Assembly (NCBI GenBank): GCA_036639875.1
Contig: JAVWHX010000017.1
Location: 1 to 36,695 of the forward strand
Direction of reading: 5' to 3'
From: JAVWHX01 sp036639875
Lineage (GTDB): Bacteria; Bacillota_I; Bacilli_A; Erysipelotrichales; Coprobacillaceae
DNA length: 36,695 nt
Made by a program: the position numbers and the translations under genes. Shown piece after piece: positions 23,201-31,977 of this stretch. The notes beneath the pieces were generated by a model that saw only the letters and a program-made list of their open reading frames with translations, was not told the origin of the DNA and searched no databases. Every line of letters starts with the position of its first letter. Positions within the stretch are counted from its first letter, which is position 1.

Positions 23201-25813
23201 TACTGTATTTTCAGTTCTTTTTGTTGCACTAGCAATCATACCATCAGGAACATTCTTTATTTTTATTTTTCCTGTTGCTGCTAAATTCTCATTAACTTCA
23301 CCATTAAACTCTTTTGTTTTTAAAGTAATTATAATCTTTTCATCAATTGAACCATCATTAAGATTTGATTCTTTGAAAGTACCACTTGAATAAGCAATTT
23401 CATCATTATCATATGTCGATGTATCTGCATTATCACTACTAGATTTAGCAGGTATACCATTTTGTGCCCATGTTGATGGTGTATCTCCCATCTCTAATTT
23501 TAATGTTCCACCTCTTGTGATTTCTGAATAATCAATCCATGTACGATCAAAGCTTGTTCCGTTTAAAGAAGCTGATTGAATATACATATTGTCTGGTGAT
23601 ACATTGTTAGCTTGAATTGTAAATGTTTTGTTATTTCCAACATCTAATGAAACTTTTTCAAAGAAAGGTGAACCTATTTGGAAAGTTGTATCCCCTGGAG
23701 TCATTGGGAAAATACCCATTGCTGCAGATACAAACATCATCGCCATAGTTCCAGCATCATCATCCATAGTTTCTAAATAACCTTTTGGAGATAACTTATA
23801 CATTTTCTCTTTTACGGCACCACTTGCATAACCCGTATTCCATGTCTCTTTTGTATAGATTTGTCTTACCCAATATTGTGTCTTATCTGGTCTTCCAGCA
23901 AAGTTGAATAAATAAGGAGCATGTAATTCAACTTCATTAGCAGCATTATGTAACATTGCTTTTCCGTTATTTGGGTCTTGTTCACCAAATAAGTATTGCA
24001 ATGCTTCCAACATTTCTTCCTTACCACCCATTAAATCCATCATACCATTGACATCATTTGAACCATACCAACTATATTGCCACATTGAACCTTGATATAA
24101 ACCATGTTCTCCAATCTTTATTGGATCACCTTCACGCCAATTTCCATTTGCATCCTTTGTCCATAACAACCCCATTTTTTTATCACTAAATGGTGAATCA
24201 ACTGCATCTTTTCGATAAAGATTTTTATAATTAAATTGGTAAGCTTTCAAAATGAGCGCAAAATCAGCTTCATCTTGTTTACCTAACGCATCTGCAATCA
24301 ATGATAATGCCCAATCATCATATGCATATTCTACTGTTTGATCCACTCTACCAGGCACATAATTCACATCATCTTTAACAACCTTGTTGGCAATCTTCTT
24401 CGCTTCTTCATAAGCTGCTTCTAAGTTATCAATATCTGTAAAACCTTTTGCAACTCCATCAGCCAAAAGAGCAACTGCATGTTCTGTTCTTACATTTGGA
24501 ACTGGTTGTTTATCATGTGACCATGTCACAATACCATGATCTAATGCATCTGCAATAGAGCGTACCATATCCTTATAAACATCTGGCATAACAAGACCTA
24601 TCATTGGATATTTACGATAGTCATCCCATAATGTCCATGAATCATAATGAGTATAATCTTTTGCATCATGAATATTTCCATCTGTACCTCTATAAATACC
24701 AGTTGTACTTGTTGCATTGACTGGTGTCATAAACATATGATACAAATGTGTATAAAATAGTTTTTTAAGTTCTCCTGTTGGATCACTTTTTTCAGATGTT
24801 TCAATTCTAATCTTACTCAAAACATCATTCCAAGCTTTATCAGCTCTTTGATATGCATTTTCAAAATCCCAATCACTAATTTCATTTTTCATATCAATTT
24901 TTGCTTGTTCAACACTAATTGGAGAAATACTTACTTTTAATTGAATTTCTTCATTATCTTTAACATCAAAGTTTAAAATAGCACCTAAATCATTTCCCTT
25001 TTGAGAAACTCTTGTCCCTAAATTACTACCATTCCATGTTTTAACATTGTTTGCAGGTTTACTCGTTTCAATATAAAAATAAAGAGTATACTTACCTGAA
25101 CCACCAACATTTCTACCACTAACTCTACCACCAAGAGCAGTTGTTTGATCATTTTCTTCAACAACATCTAAAATAGCATCTCGCACATCTGTTCCATCAT
25201 ATGTATAGTTAAGATCTGCAATAATATTTACATTCCCAGCTTTAGGAAAAGTATAGCGATGAAATCCAGTACGTTCATCACTTGTCATCTCAGCTTTTAT
25301 TTTTCCCATTGTTGTGTTATCTTGAACAGCATTATCTTTACCAGTCTTTGGTGTTAATTCTGCTTTATAATAACCAGGCTTTGCTTCTTCTGTTTTTTTG
25401 TCATATGTCATAGCACGTGTTTCAGCCTTAGGTCTACCTGTGTATTGTACATATGTTGGTGTTACTAAGACATCTCCTCCAGCACCTTGACCACCCACGC
25501 CTTCAATACGTGTATGTGAAAAACCTTGAATTTGAGTTTTCTTATAATCATATCCTGCATGATCTAGTGTCGCATGTGGATAAGTATCTGGACTTAGTTT
25601 GACTAGTCCATTTGGTACAACGCTTCCTGGGAAAAGTTGTCCGTAATCTACTTCTGTTGAAACAAATGGATCAACATATTGTGTATAGTTTGCTTCCTTC
25701 CCTACTGCACTTGCATCTACCATTGTTGATATTGCTATTGCTGGTATAGCAGTAATCATCAATGCAACTACAAGCATTCCTTTTAATAAAATTTTACTTT
25801 TTTTCTTCGCCAT
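20264..25813 (-). CDS. Giant wall-anchored GH92 mannosidase-like enzyme with CBM6 and FIVAR repeats; Gln at general-acid site
   Basis: An 1849-residue secreted enzyme. Order: signal peptide (1 to about 36); GH92 catalytic region (about 38-780; PNGLVKLSPDT, GFSHTRIEGVGGQGAGGD, MDDDAG at 683-688 with the base aspartates); two about 95-residue repeats of unnamed type (about 797-1018); a FIVAR-like helical repeat (about 1041-1107); three CBM6-like sugar-binding modules (about 1111-1245, 1247-1380, 1388-1525), each with a WSGGxLKxEP block; FIVAR-like repeats (about 1528-1796); a sorting signal VETSDQT, hydrophobic segment and RRKK. GH92 enzymes are calcium-dependent exo-alpha-mannosidases. In YQGSMWQYS Gln574 stands where the family has its acid Glu. 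The ATG follows GGGAGG. Shares an operator with its neighbour. Confidence 0.93.
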   Translation of the reverse strand: MAKKKSKILLKGMLVVALMITAIPAIAISTMVDASAVGKEANYTQYVDPFVSTEVDYGQLFPGSVVPNGLVKLSPDTYPHATLDHAGYDYKKTQIQGFSHTRIEGVGGQGAGGDVLVTPTYVQYTGRPKAETRAMTYDKKTEEAKPGYYKAELTPKTGKDNAVQDNTTMGKIKAEMTSDERTGFHRYTFPKAGNVNIIADLNYTYDGTDVRDAILDVVEENDQTTALGGRVSGRNVGGSGKYTLYFYIETSKPANNVKTWNGSNLGTRVSQKGNDLGAILNFDVKDNEEIQLKVSISPISVEQAKIDMKNEISDWDFENAYQRADKAWNDVLSKIRIETSEKSDPTGELKKLFYTHLYHMFMTPVNATSTTGIYRGTDGNIHDAKDYTHYDSWTLWDDYRKYPMIGLVMPDVYKDMVRSIADALDHGIVTWSHDKQPVPNVRTEHAVALLADGVAKGFTDIDNLEAAYEEAKKIANKVVKDDVNYVPGRVDQTVEYAYDDWALSLIADALGKQDEADFALILKAYQFNYKNLYRKDAVDSPFSDKKMGLLWTKDANGNWREGDPIKIGEHGLYQGSMWQYSWYGSNDVNGMMDLMGGKEEMLEALQYLFGEQDPNNGKAMLHNAANEVELHAPYLFNFAGRPDKTQYWVRQIYTKETWNTGYASGAVKEKMYKLSPKGYLETMDDDAGTMAMMFVSAAMGIFPMTPGDTTFQIGSPFFEKVSLDVGNNKTFTIQANNVSPDNMYIQSASLNGTSFDRTWIDYSEITRGGTLKLEMGDTPSTWAQNGIPAKSSSDNADTSTYDNDEIAYSSGTFKESNLNDGSIDEKIIITLKTKEFNGEVNENLAATGKIKIKNVPDGMIASATKRTENTVEVTLKGKAKQHLLNDSIGNLSIELADNATKEKITDSIRKVKDNIKVMFDDNKLTYSSTQFKESTNDNGAITTATTISLTGDTTFSGKVNEDYAETGKVKLNNVPEGLKAKVIKTGDRTVVLSFEGKAKEHDYDVDFEVSFLDSAFNNATASQVENSSSGGMTALLLDFYYDKTTDLKKSIAKAKLIQDKVYTTSSYQELQTQIINAENLLKQKTIDNEDISKNMINLSSALNSLKLPSDGLKRLEGEKSDHWSGGELKNEPTNLGGTYDGAWIQYAGLDFNEINADVINIRYAASSSRCAADARIEVRQGAVDGELLGTAHLPVTSSWGDLKTVSIQLDKQPIGVQDIYFVLKGTTSASNPFIANIDYLQFSDGLPQIDKIKLEAEASHQWSGGTLKNEPINLGGTYAGAWVSYNNVDFKQANVNSIDIRYSTRVDMCATDARIEVRLGDKEGQLLSTVNMPLTTGWSDYQVVTANLSQTLNGTQNICFVLKGTTDTTRKYIANIDYMEFKNVPIQTHIEAENRNEWSGGELKTEPSKDSSGTELVNVGGTRDGSYLRYNGVTFDASGQTEMTVRYSHNPGSAGQNSRADIYLDDMNGTPVGTVQFPTTNGWANYTLSKVVFDQPISGKHDVYLKLRTDTAGKWVVNLDWLEFAKKVDNDEADKTELTKVYDKNINILKSSSKYDSIGFNHFKNAMIQAQDIIDNKEATDYQVKVSLKDIRNAIPALQYKLLYDISDMTIDMEMIEAKGYTKDSYDKLISAIANAKALGAQNTFEKYKEAYELLVNAHATLTILNKDALTQIIQRADAIDLSQYISKGQDRFVKALTVAKELVDKDSLTQKEVDDAVNELETAMSALQAKAVKTELKNKILEAGNLKANDYTKSSYDNLMKVLEQAKIVDANESATQEEVNTMVQQLQQAINELVKNVPSISGNPDNKPNDNNTGVETSDQTTFLLYGLLLTISIVGCIGLRRKKLED

Positions 25814-25881
25814 ATTTCTTTCCTCCCATTATGGTTTTAAATACGTTTTTCCCCTACTTTAAAAAAACCTACTTCTACCAT

Positions 25882-25887
25882 AGCATA
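25882..25887 (-). promoter_or_regulatory. Possible -10 box of the GH92/CBM6 gene
   Basis: TATGCT on the minus strand, 28 bp downstream of the inverted repeat. No good -35 box is present, as in activator-dependent promoters. The second GH92 gene shows the same TATGCTA 29 bp from its repeat. Confidence 0.35.
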
Positions 25888-25915
25888 ACCTTAGATATAG
25901 AATAAGATTGATAAA

Positions 25916-25934
25916 TTGTAATTTTATTTTACAA
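25916..25934 (-). promoter_or_regulatory. Regulon operator copy 1 (before GH92/CBM6 gene)
   Basis: TTGTAATTTTATTTTACAA: TTGTA and TACAA arms with a 9-bp spacer. With the following AA it agrees at 20 of 21 positions with the copy at 30560. It is the probable site of the PRD activator encoded at 32577-34616. Confidence 0.65.
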
Positions 25935-26070
25935 AATATTTCTTATCAATTCTTAGATTTATCCCAAAATATCACATATATCATTTTCAAAATATCTTTA
26001 ATACTATAATTTATGTTAATATTCTATTAAAAGAGATATTGCCTAGATAATAGACAATATCTTTCTTATA

Positions 26071-29000
26071 TTAATGACTCTTCTTATACTTCTTTTTGAA
26101 CACAAGAATTGACGCTAACAACGAAACTCCTAGAATAGATGCATATCGTATCAATTGAGTTTGATCACCTGTCTCTACTTTTATCAAATCCTCCTTGTCG
26201 GTTGGCTTTGTTGGTTGATTAGGTGTATTAGGTTCAGCTGGTTTATCAGGGTTATCTGATATAACAGGCTTTTTAACAAGTGAATCGATTGCTTTTCTTA
26301 ATTCAACAATACTCTTATCTATCTCTTCTTGAGTTGCATTTTCATCTTCAACTATCTGAGTTGCATTATTTAAAATATCTTGAAGATAATTCCAACTCTT
26401 TAAAGTATAAAGATCTTTATTCATTCCTTGAACTTCAGTAATCATTTTATTCAGTTCTGTTTTATCACCAGCAACAACTAAGTTTTTAATACTTTCATTA
26501 AGTTGAGTTAATACTAAATCAACTTCACTTTGAATTGCTGTAGTGTCATCAAGAACAGTTTTTGCATTCTTTAATGCATCTGTAAATGTTTTCCAAGATT
26601 TTGATGTATATGTATCTTGTTTTTTATCTTTATTAGCATCATATGCTTTTTGTAATTCATCTTTTTCAATAATACGTTCACCAAATAAATGGAATTCTAA
26701 TATTCTTGCATTATTTTCATTAGCATCTCCAAGTTTAGGAATTAATAAACGCCATTCATCACCTGTTGCTTTTTGACTTAATGTTCCCTTATATGAATTC
26801 TCAGTATTTCCTTTAACATCTAATACATTTTTCCATTCACCATTCTCTTTAACTTGAAGAGAAAACTCTTTAGTAATAAATAATGGATTTTCACTTCCAG
26901 CACTTAATAAACTCATTGAGTCAACAGTATATTGATGTGGTAATTGAACTTCTAACCAATACTTACCATCTTCTGCACCACTTGTACGACAACTCCATTT
27001 TGTTGTTGTGTTAAAGTCTAAAGCAGCTTTAGCACCTTCTTTATCATTCGCTTGTCCATTGACTTTAGCAATGATTTCAGAATTCTTCATAAGACTTCCA
27101 TTAAGCACTTGAGCATTCTCATCTCCATATAATTCAAACTCATAAAGTCTCACAGTTCTTGCTGGAGCATTATCTTGTACTGGTTTTGTAATATAAAGAC
27201 GAATATACTGTCCTTCAAACATTGAAGTTGTTCTTGTCGTAATCTGATCTGTATTATTTACTACAGTATCAATATCAAGCCATTGATCTCCTGATTTGAC
27301 TTGAAGTTTAAAATCTTTTGTATCATATGATGTAAGTTCTCCAGGCAAACCAGATTGAGAAGCATGTTTAACAGACCATTTATTTAATTGATAAACTTCA
27401 CCCAAATCTATTTCTAACCAGAAATCGGGTTTTGTTGAAGATTGATCTTCTTTACAGCACCACTTAGTTTTTGCATCACCATCTACTGCAAACTTTCCAT
27501 CTTCCTTATCAGCAGTTTTCCCACTAACGGTTGCTGTTTTACCATTTGCAATATTAACACTAGATTTTAAAGTTTTTCCAGTTAAATCAGTAGGGTTTTC
27601 TACCTTTAACGTTAATGGATTAGATATATTTCCATAGATATCTACTGCACATATTTTATAAAAATATGTTCCTTTTGTCTTTGTTTCACTAAATGAAAGA
27701 TCATTTGTTTTGGTAATCAACGTATCTTCATTTAAATCATATTTTTCTTTTGTACTTCTATAAATCATATACTCTTTGACTTTCGTGTTATCTGTTGCCT
27801 TTTCCCAATCAAACTTCACTAAACCAACATTTAAATAACGACTGTCTAATCTTATTGTTCCAGTCATAACAGGTTTTTGTGAATCAGATGTTTCTACCTT
27901 AATCACTGGTGGCTTCTTTGATTTATTAGCAAAATAATCAACTGCTTCAACAGCATAATACTTTGTTCCATTTGTTGCCTCAAATGTATATGATGTTTCT
28001 TTTGTTGTATCAACAAAAGTTTTATCGTTCAATTCAAAGTTTTCTTGTGTTGAACTGTAGATATTATACTCTTTAATTTGAGTATTATCTTTTGCTTTAT
28101 CCCAAGTTAAATTTAATTTTCCTTCATTTAATTGAGAATTATCTAGTTTTAAATTTTGAACTTCACCTGGATTTTCATTATCAGCAACTCTTGCCCAATC
28201 ACTTGGTTGACTACCCATAACAAATTCTAATGTTCCACCATTTTTAATTTGCTCATAAGTTAACTTTGAACTTGTTAATGGTTGTCCACTCCATGTTGCA
28301 GATTGAACATAAATATTCTTATCACTTGTATTAATTCCTTTAATAACAAAATCTTTTCCGGTACCTAAATGATAAGTCACTTCTGGTAATTTTGTTCCAT
28401 GTAAATAATAATTATTTGTTCCTGACATTGGGAAGAAACCACTCATCATGAACATATACATAGAACTCATTGCTCCATTATCTTCATCTCCAGGATATCC
28501 TACATCAGTATACATATTTAAATAATCATCAACCCAATGACTTGCTAAATCAGGACGTTGAACTTCATCAGTTGCTAATGTCCAAATTGTTTGAAAACTT
28601 GGTTCGTTTGCAAAATTCATATAACCTTTTTCTAATGCAAAATTTAAACGATCAGCATATTCATATTTGCCACCCATTTTTTCAATAAGGGTTGGTAAAT
28701 CGAATGTTGGACTATAACTTCCTTCCCAAATTCCCGCTTCATAGAAATCATCGTTATATCCTGCAAATATTTTTTCTGTTCCATCCATACCAGTTAATCG
28801 ACTTGGATCAATTTTTGGATAACTTCCATCTTGTCCACGTTTATGAATAAATCCTTTATATCCATCTGATGCCACAAGATTTTCATCCCAGTTATTTAAC
28901 CATTTTTTTGAAGATGCTAAAAATTTTTTGTAATCTTCTTCTTTTCCTAATCCTTTTGCCATTGATGCAATAGAAAAGTCATTGTATGCAAAACCAACTG

Positions 29001-30450
29001 TAGCCGAACTTGGTTTCACACGCCATGAATAATCTTTACCATTAATTGCTTTTGTGCCACTATAATGGTATCCTACTTGATCATATTGTTGTGAACGATA
29101 ATTTTCAGCATCACCTTTCGCAACTCTATAAGCTTCATTCCAATCTACGCCTGGAATATCTTTTAAATAAGCATCAGCAATAATGTTTTCAATATCATTA
29201 CCACCTTGCCCACATAAATACTCTTTTCCTTGAATGTATGCATCAGACAACATCCCATTTTGATCATATCTCTTAATAAAAGAATTGATATTTCCAGCAA
29301 CAACTTCTGGTCTTGTTAATTGTAAGAATGGAAATACTGTTCTCCAAGAATCCCATAATGTATAATAATCATCCCATGTTCCATGATCCTCAGTTCTATC
29401 TCTTGGTTGAATATTTGTATGATATAAAGCAGTATAGAATTTCTTCTTTGTTTCTTCATCTACCGTATCACCTAATTCAACTTTTCCTAAGACTTCATTC
29501 CATGTATCTTTTGCTTCTTCTTTAATATTTTCAAAATCAAAATCTTTAATTTCATCATTTAAAAAGCCTTTTGCTTTTTCTTCACTTACAAAAGAAATAG
29601 CAATTTTGACATTCACTTCTTTGTTATCAGATGTGTCAAATTTAACATATGAACCAAAATGTTCTTTTGCAGTTTTAGTTAAAGATAAATTATCTTTTTT
29701 TAAACCTTTATCATCCCATGTTCCAATTTCAGTGAAATCATGATCAAAAGATAATGCAAAATACATATCCCAACTATTTGGATTCCAATTGTCTCCAAAA
29801 GTACCACCACCAGTTATTGTTTTATTATCTTTATCGATGTTCACTGATCCAGATTTCATAGCAACTGATCCACCAATTTTTCTACTGACATCAATAATAA
29901 ATGAAGAATTATCAGTTTCTGGATATGTAAAGCGATAAATAGCAGAGTGTTTTTTTGGTGCTATTTCTGCTTTGATATTATACTTATCTAGCTTTGTCGT
30001 ATAGTAATTGGCTTGTCCATGTTGTTCACTTATTGGTGAAGCATGATCTTGCTCCTTGGTTTTGATATCCCCTGTTTGTGGCGATAACAAGAAATTACCA
30101 TAAGACTTAGTACCTCCAGATCCTTGTGTATACAATTGTCCAAATCCTACTACAGGATTTCCTCTATGATATCCACCATTATCGGGTGGTAGAGTTTCAG
30201 GACTTGCATGGATTGATGCATTTGGCAATGCGGGTCCCGCAGATGTTGAACCTTCATCTACATCTGTTCCAAAAAGCGTATTCACATAATCAACCAAATC
30301 CTTCTCTTTAGCAGAAGTACTTGTCGGAAATATAAAGACACTTGTAAATAACAGTGCTGATACTATGGCAAGCTTCAATAATTTCATTTTCCTCTCCATT
30401 TTGTGTGTTTTAACTTTTTGACGCATAAATACGTTCATTCTCTTCGCCAT
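26071..30450 (-). CDS. Large wall-anchored GH92 alpha-mannosidase with FN3, F5/8C and FIVAR domains
   Basis: A 1459-residue secreted enzyme. Order: long signal peptide (1 to about 48, hydrophobic core LLKLAIVSALLFTSVFIF); GH92 catalytic region (about 50-755); two FN3-like domains (about 760-952); two F5/8 type C (CBM32-like) modules (about 957-1100 and 1110-1255); two FIVAR-like repeats (about 1262-1390); Pro/Thr-rich spacer; sorting signal VETGDQT, membrane segment and KKKYKK tail. The general acid Glu571 is present (YEAGIWEGS) and the base pair is Asp655/Asp657 (GDEDNG), so it should be an active exo-alpha-mannosidase. The ATG at 30450 has GGGAGG 7 bases upstream; the open frame extends 10 codons further. 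It lies downstream of the PTS genes with its own operator. The exact linkage is unknown. Confidence 0.94.
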   Translation of the reverse strand: MAKRMNVFMRQKVKTHKMERKMKLLKLAIVSALLFTSVFIFPTSTSAKEKDLVDYVNTLFGTDVDEGSTSAGPALPNASIHASPETLPPDNGGYHRGNPVVGFGQLYTQGSGGTKSYGNFLLSPQTGDIKTKEQDHASPISEQHGQANYYTTKLDKYNIKAEIAPKKHSAIYRFTYPETDNSSFIIDVSRKIGGSVAMKSGSVNIDKDNKTITGGGTFGDNWNPNSWDMYFALSFDHDFTEIGTWDDKGLKKDNLSLTKTAKEHFGSYVKFDTSDNKEVNVKIAISFVSEEKAKGFLNDEIKDFDFENIKEEAKDTWNEVLGKVELGDTVDEETKKKFYTALYHTNIQPRDRTEDHGTWDDYYTLWDSWRTVFPFLQLTRPEVVAGNINSFIKRYDQNGMLSDAYIQGKEYLCGQGGNDIENIIADAYLKDIPGVDWNEAYRVAKGDAENYRSQQYDQVGYHYSGTKAINGKDYSWRVKPSSATVGFAYNDFSIASMAKGLGKEEDYKKFLASSKKWLNNWDENLVASDGYKGFIHKRGQDGSYPKIDPSRLTGMDGTEKIFAGYNDDFYEAGIWEGSYSPTFDLPTLIEKMGGKYEYADRLNFALEKGYMNFANEPSFQTIWTLATDEVQRPDLASHWVDDYLNMYTDVGYPGDEDNGAMSSMYMFMMSGFFPMSGTNNYYLHGTKLPEVTYHLGTGKDFVIKGINTSDKNIYVQSATWSGQPLTSSKLTYEQIKNGGTLEFVMGSQPSDWARVADNENPGEVQNLKLDNSQLNEGKLNLTWDKAKDNTQIKEYNIYSSTQENFELNDKTFVDTTKETSYTFEATNGTKYYAVEAVDYFANKSKKPPVIKVETSDSQKPVMTGTIRLDSRYLNVGLVKFDWEKATDNTKVKEYMIYRSTKEKYDLNEDTLITKTNDLSFSETKTKGTYFYKICAVDIYGNISNPLTLKVENPTDLTGKTLKSSVNIANGKTATVSGKTADKEDGKFAVDGDAKTKWCCKEDQSSTKPDFWLEIDLGEVYQLNKWSVKHASQSGLPGELTSYDTKDFKLQVKSGDQWLDIDTVVNNTDQITTRTTSMFEGQYIRLYITKPVQDNAPARTVRLYEFELYGDENAQVLNGSLMKNSEIIAKVNGQANDKEGAKAALDFNTTTKWSCRTSGAEDGKYWLEVQLPHQYTVDSMSLLSAGSENPLFITKEFSLQVKENGEWKNVLDVKGNTENSYKGTLSQKATGDEWRLLIPKLGDANENNARILEFHLFGERIIEKDELQKAYDANKDKKQDTYTSKSWKTFTDALKNAKTVLDDTTAIQSEVDLVLTQLNESIKNLVVAGDKTELNKMITEVQGMNKDLYTLKSWNYLQDILNNATQIVEDENATQEEIDKSIVELRKAIDSLVKKPVISDNPDKPAEPNTPNQPTKPTDKEDLIKVETGDQTQLIRYASILGVSLLASILVFKKKYKKSH

Positions 30451-30524
30451 ATTTTTTCCTCCCTTTAATGCAAAGAACAATAAATAATATTGTTTTCTTT
30501 ATCCCTTGCTTACATCACAACCCT

Positions 30525-30530
30525 AGCATA
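30525..30530 (-). promoter_or_regulatory. Possible -10 box of the GH92/F5-8C gene
   Basis: TATGCT on the minus strand, 29 bp downstream of the operator copy, with no good -35 box. This is the same arrangement as the other GH92 gene. Confidence 0.35.
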
Positions 30531-30559
30531 ATCAATTCTATTATTGTATATAGAACATT

Positions 30560-30578
30560 TGTAATTTTGTTTTACAAA
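30560..30578 (-). promoter_or_regulatory. Regulon operator copy 2 (before GH92/F5-8C gene)
   Basis: TTGTAATTTTGTTTTACAA, one base different from copy 1 over 19 bp and in the same orientation to the gene. Confidence 0.65.
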
Positions 30579-30604
30579 AAAATTTCATATCTAAATAATC
30601 AAAA

Positions 30605-30916
30605 TTATTGATTAAATGTTTGAATAATTTTCGAAATAATTGCATCTGATTTTTTAATAATATCAGCAACTGAAATTCTTAATATCTTCTTACCTAAAAA
30701 TCTTCTGCTTTCTCTAATAAGGATATCGTTTGATAAAACAACACAAACTGCATCTAAAATATCTTTTTCTTTTAATCGATTTTCTATTCCTGCCCCACCT
30801 TGAGTCTCAACAATAACTTCAACTCCATATTTTTCACCTGATAACATAAGTGCTTCAGCAGCTAAGTATGTATGAGCAACTCCTGATGGGCATGATGTAA
30901 CACAAACTATTTTCAT
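30605..30916 (-). CDS. PTS fructose/mannose-family EIIB component
   Basis: A 103-residue cytoplasmic phosphocarrier of the fructose PTS family. The phosphorylated cysteine is Cys9 in the motif VTSCPSGVAHT, and TQGGAGIENRL follows, as in FruA/MngA-type EIIB domains. It accepts phosphate from EIIA and passes it to the sugar in EIIC. It is the last gene of an EIIA-EIIC-EIIB operon, 11 bases after the EIIC gene, each domain being a separate protein. Next to GH92 mannosidase genes, the sugar is probably mannose or a mannoside, though fructose cannot be excluded. Confidence 0.92.
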   Translation of the reverse strand: MKIVCVTSCPSGVAHTYLAAEALMLSGEKYGVEVIVETQGGAGIENRLKEKDILDAVCVVLSNDILIRESRRFLGKKILRISVADIIKKSDAIISKIIQTFNQ

Positions 30917-30927
30917 ATAAACTCCTT

Positions 30928-31977
30928 CTATAATTCTTCAAATTCAATATCAAATTCTTCATCATTCTGTGTGATTGGTTCCTCTTTTTTTAATGCATTA
31001 ACAAGCAATGCAGTTACAAATGATCCTATTAAAATTGCAATTACATAACCAAACTTGTTTTCTACTATTGGTAGTACAATCAAGCCTCCCCATGGAGCAT
31101 GATTTAAGACTCCCAAAAGAAATGCAGTTATATTTCCAACTACTGATCCAACGATAATAGATGGAATAACACGTAATGGATCATGGGCAGCAAAAGGAAT
31201 AGCCCCCTCAGTAATACCAACACACCCCATTAATAATGCACCTTTTCCAGCTTGTTTTTCATCTGATGTATATTTTTTAGGGGATAACAAAGTTGCTATT
31301 CCCATTCCAATTGATGGTGTACATATGGCAACACCTACTCCACCCATAAGATAGGGCAATGTATCTACCTGTGTTTGAGCAAATAAAGTTGCTACTTTAT
31401 TAATAGGTCCACCCATATCAAATGCAGTCATACTTCCTAAAATTGCTGCTAATGGAACTTTTCCTAAATCTCCTAATTGAGATAACCATTGAGTAAGTGA
31501 ATCCATCAATAAAGCAATTGGTGTTCCTATAACCCATAAAACAATTGCTCCTGTGATAATTGTTCCTCCTAATGGATATAAGAAAATAGTTCCTACAGAT
31601 TTCAGTGTCAATGGAAGATTTATTTTCTTGATTTGTTTAACAACAATCCCAGCAATAAATCCAGCCGCAATACCACCAATAAAACCAGCATTGACTTCTT
31701 TAGCAAGATAGGCACCTATCATTCCTGGTGCTAATCCTGGTCTATCAGCAATGCTATAAGCGATATAAGCTCCTAATATAGGAATAAAGAGTTCTAAACC
31801 TACCATACCAATTTTAGCTATATCCCCTAACATTCCACTCGTTGGTACAGTTGGTGTATCATTAAGCATAATTGCCATTGAGTACAAAACTCCACCTACA
31901 ACAATAAATGGGATCATATGTGATGTTCCTGTTAGAATATGTTTCTTAAGACGACTTAAAATTTTATGATTTTTCAT
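30928..31977 (-). CDS. PTS fructose/mannose-family EIIC permease
   Basis: A 349-residue membrane permease of the fructose PTS family, with about nine hydrophobic segments. Family marks: HILTGTSHMIPFIVVGGVL at the N-terminus, IADRPGLAPGMIGAYLA, FDMGGPINKVA and CVGITEGAIPFAAHDPLRVIP, the last being the substrate-site motif. The start ATG overlaps the stop of the EIIA gene (ATGA), showing translational coupling. Lacks fused EIIA or EIIB domains, which are encoded on either side. Imports and phosphorylates a hexose, by context mannose released by the GH92 enzymes. Confidence 0.94.
   Translation of the reverse strand: MKNHKILSRLKKHILTGTSHMIPFIVVGGVLYSMAIMLNDTPTVPTSGMLGDIAKIGMVGLELFIPILGAYIAYSIADRPGLAPGMIGAYLAKEVNAGFIGGIAAGFIAGIVVKQIKKINLPLTLKSVGTIFLYPLGGTIITGAIVLWVIGTPIALLMDSLTQWLSQLGDLGKVPLAAILGSMTAFDMGGPINKVATLFAQTQVDTLPYLMGGVGVAICTPSIGMGIATLLSPKKYTSDEKQAGKGALLMGCVGITEGAIPFAAHDPLRVIPSIIVGSVVGNITAFLLGVLNHAPWGGLIVLPIVENKFGYVIAILIGSFVTALLVNALKKEEPITQNDEEFDIEFEEL

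Noticed and set aside
23070..23393. Open frame of about 107 codons on the plus strand inside the GH92/CBM6 gene
   Set aside because: It lies antisense to a clear domain-coding region, has no ribosome binding site, and its translation is low-complexity hydrophobic, as expected from the reverse of AT-rich coding DNA.
30579..30604. Possible terminator between the EIIB gene and the GH92/F5-8C gene (AATCAA/TTGATT)
   Set aside because: A six-pair AT stem with no T-run; read-through from the PTS operon into the GH92 gene cannot be excluded.
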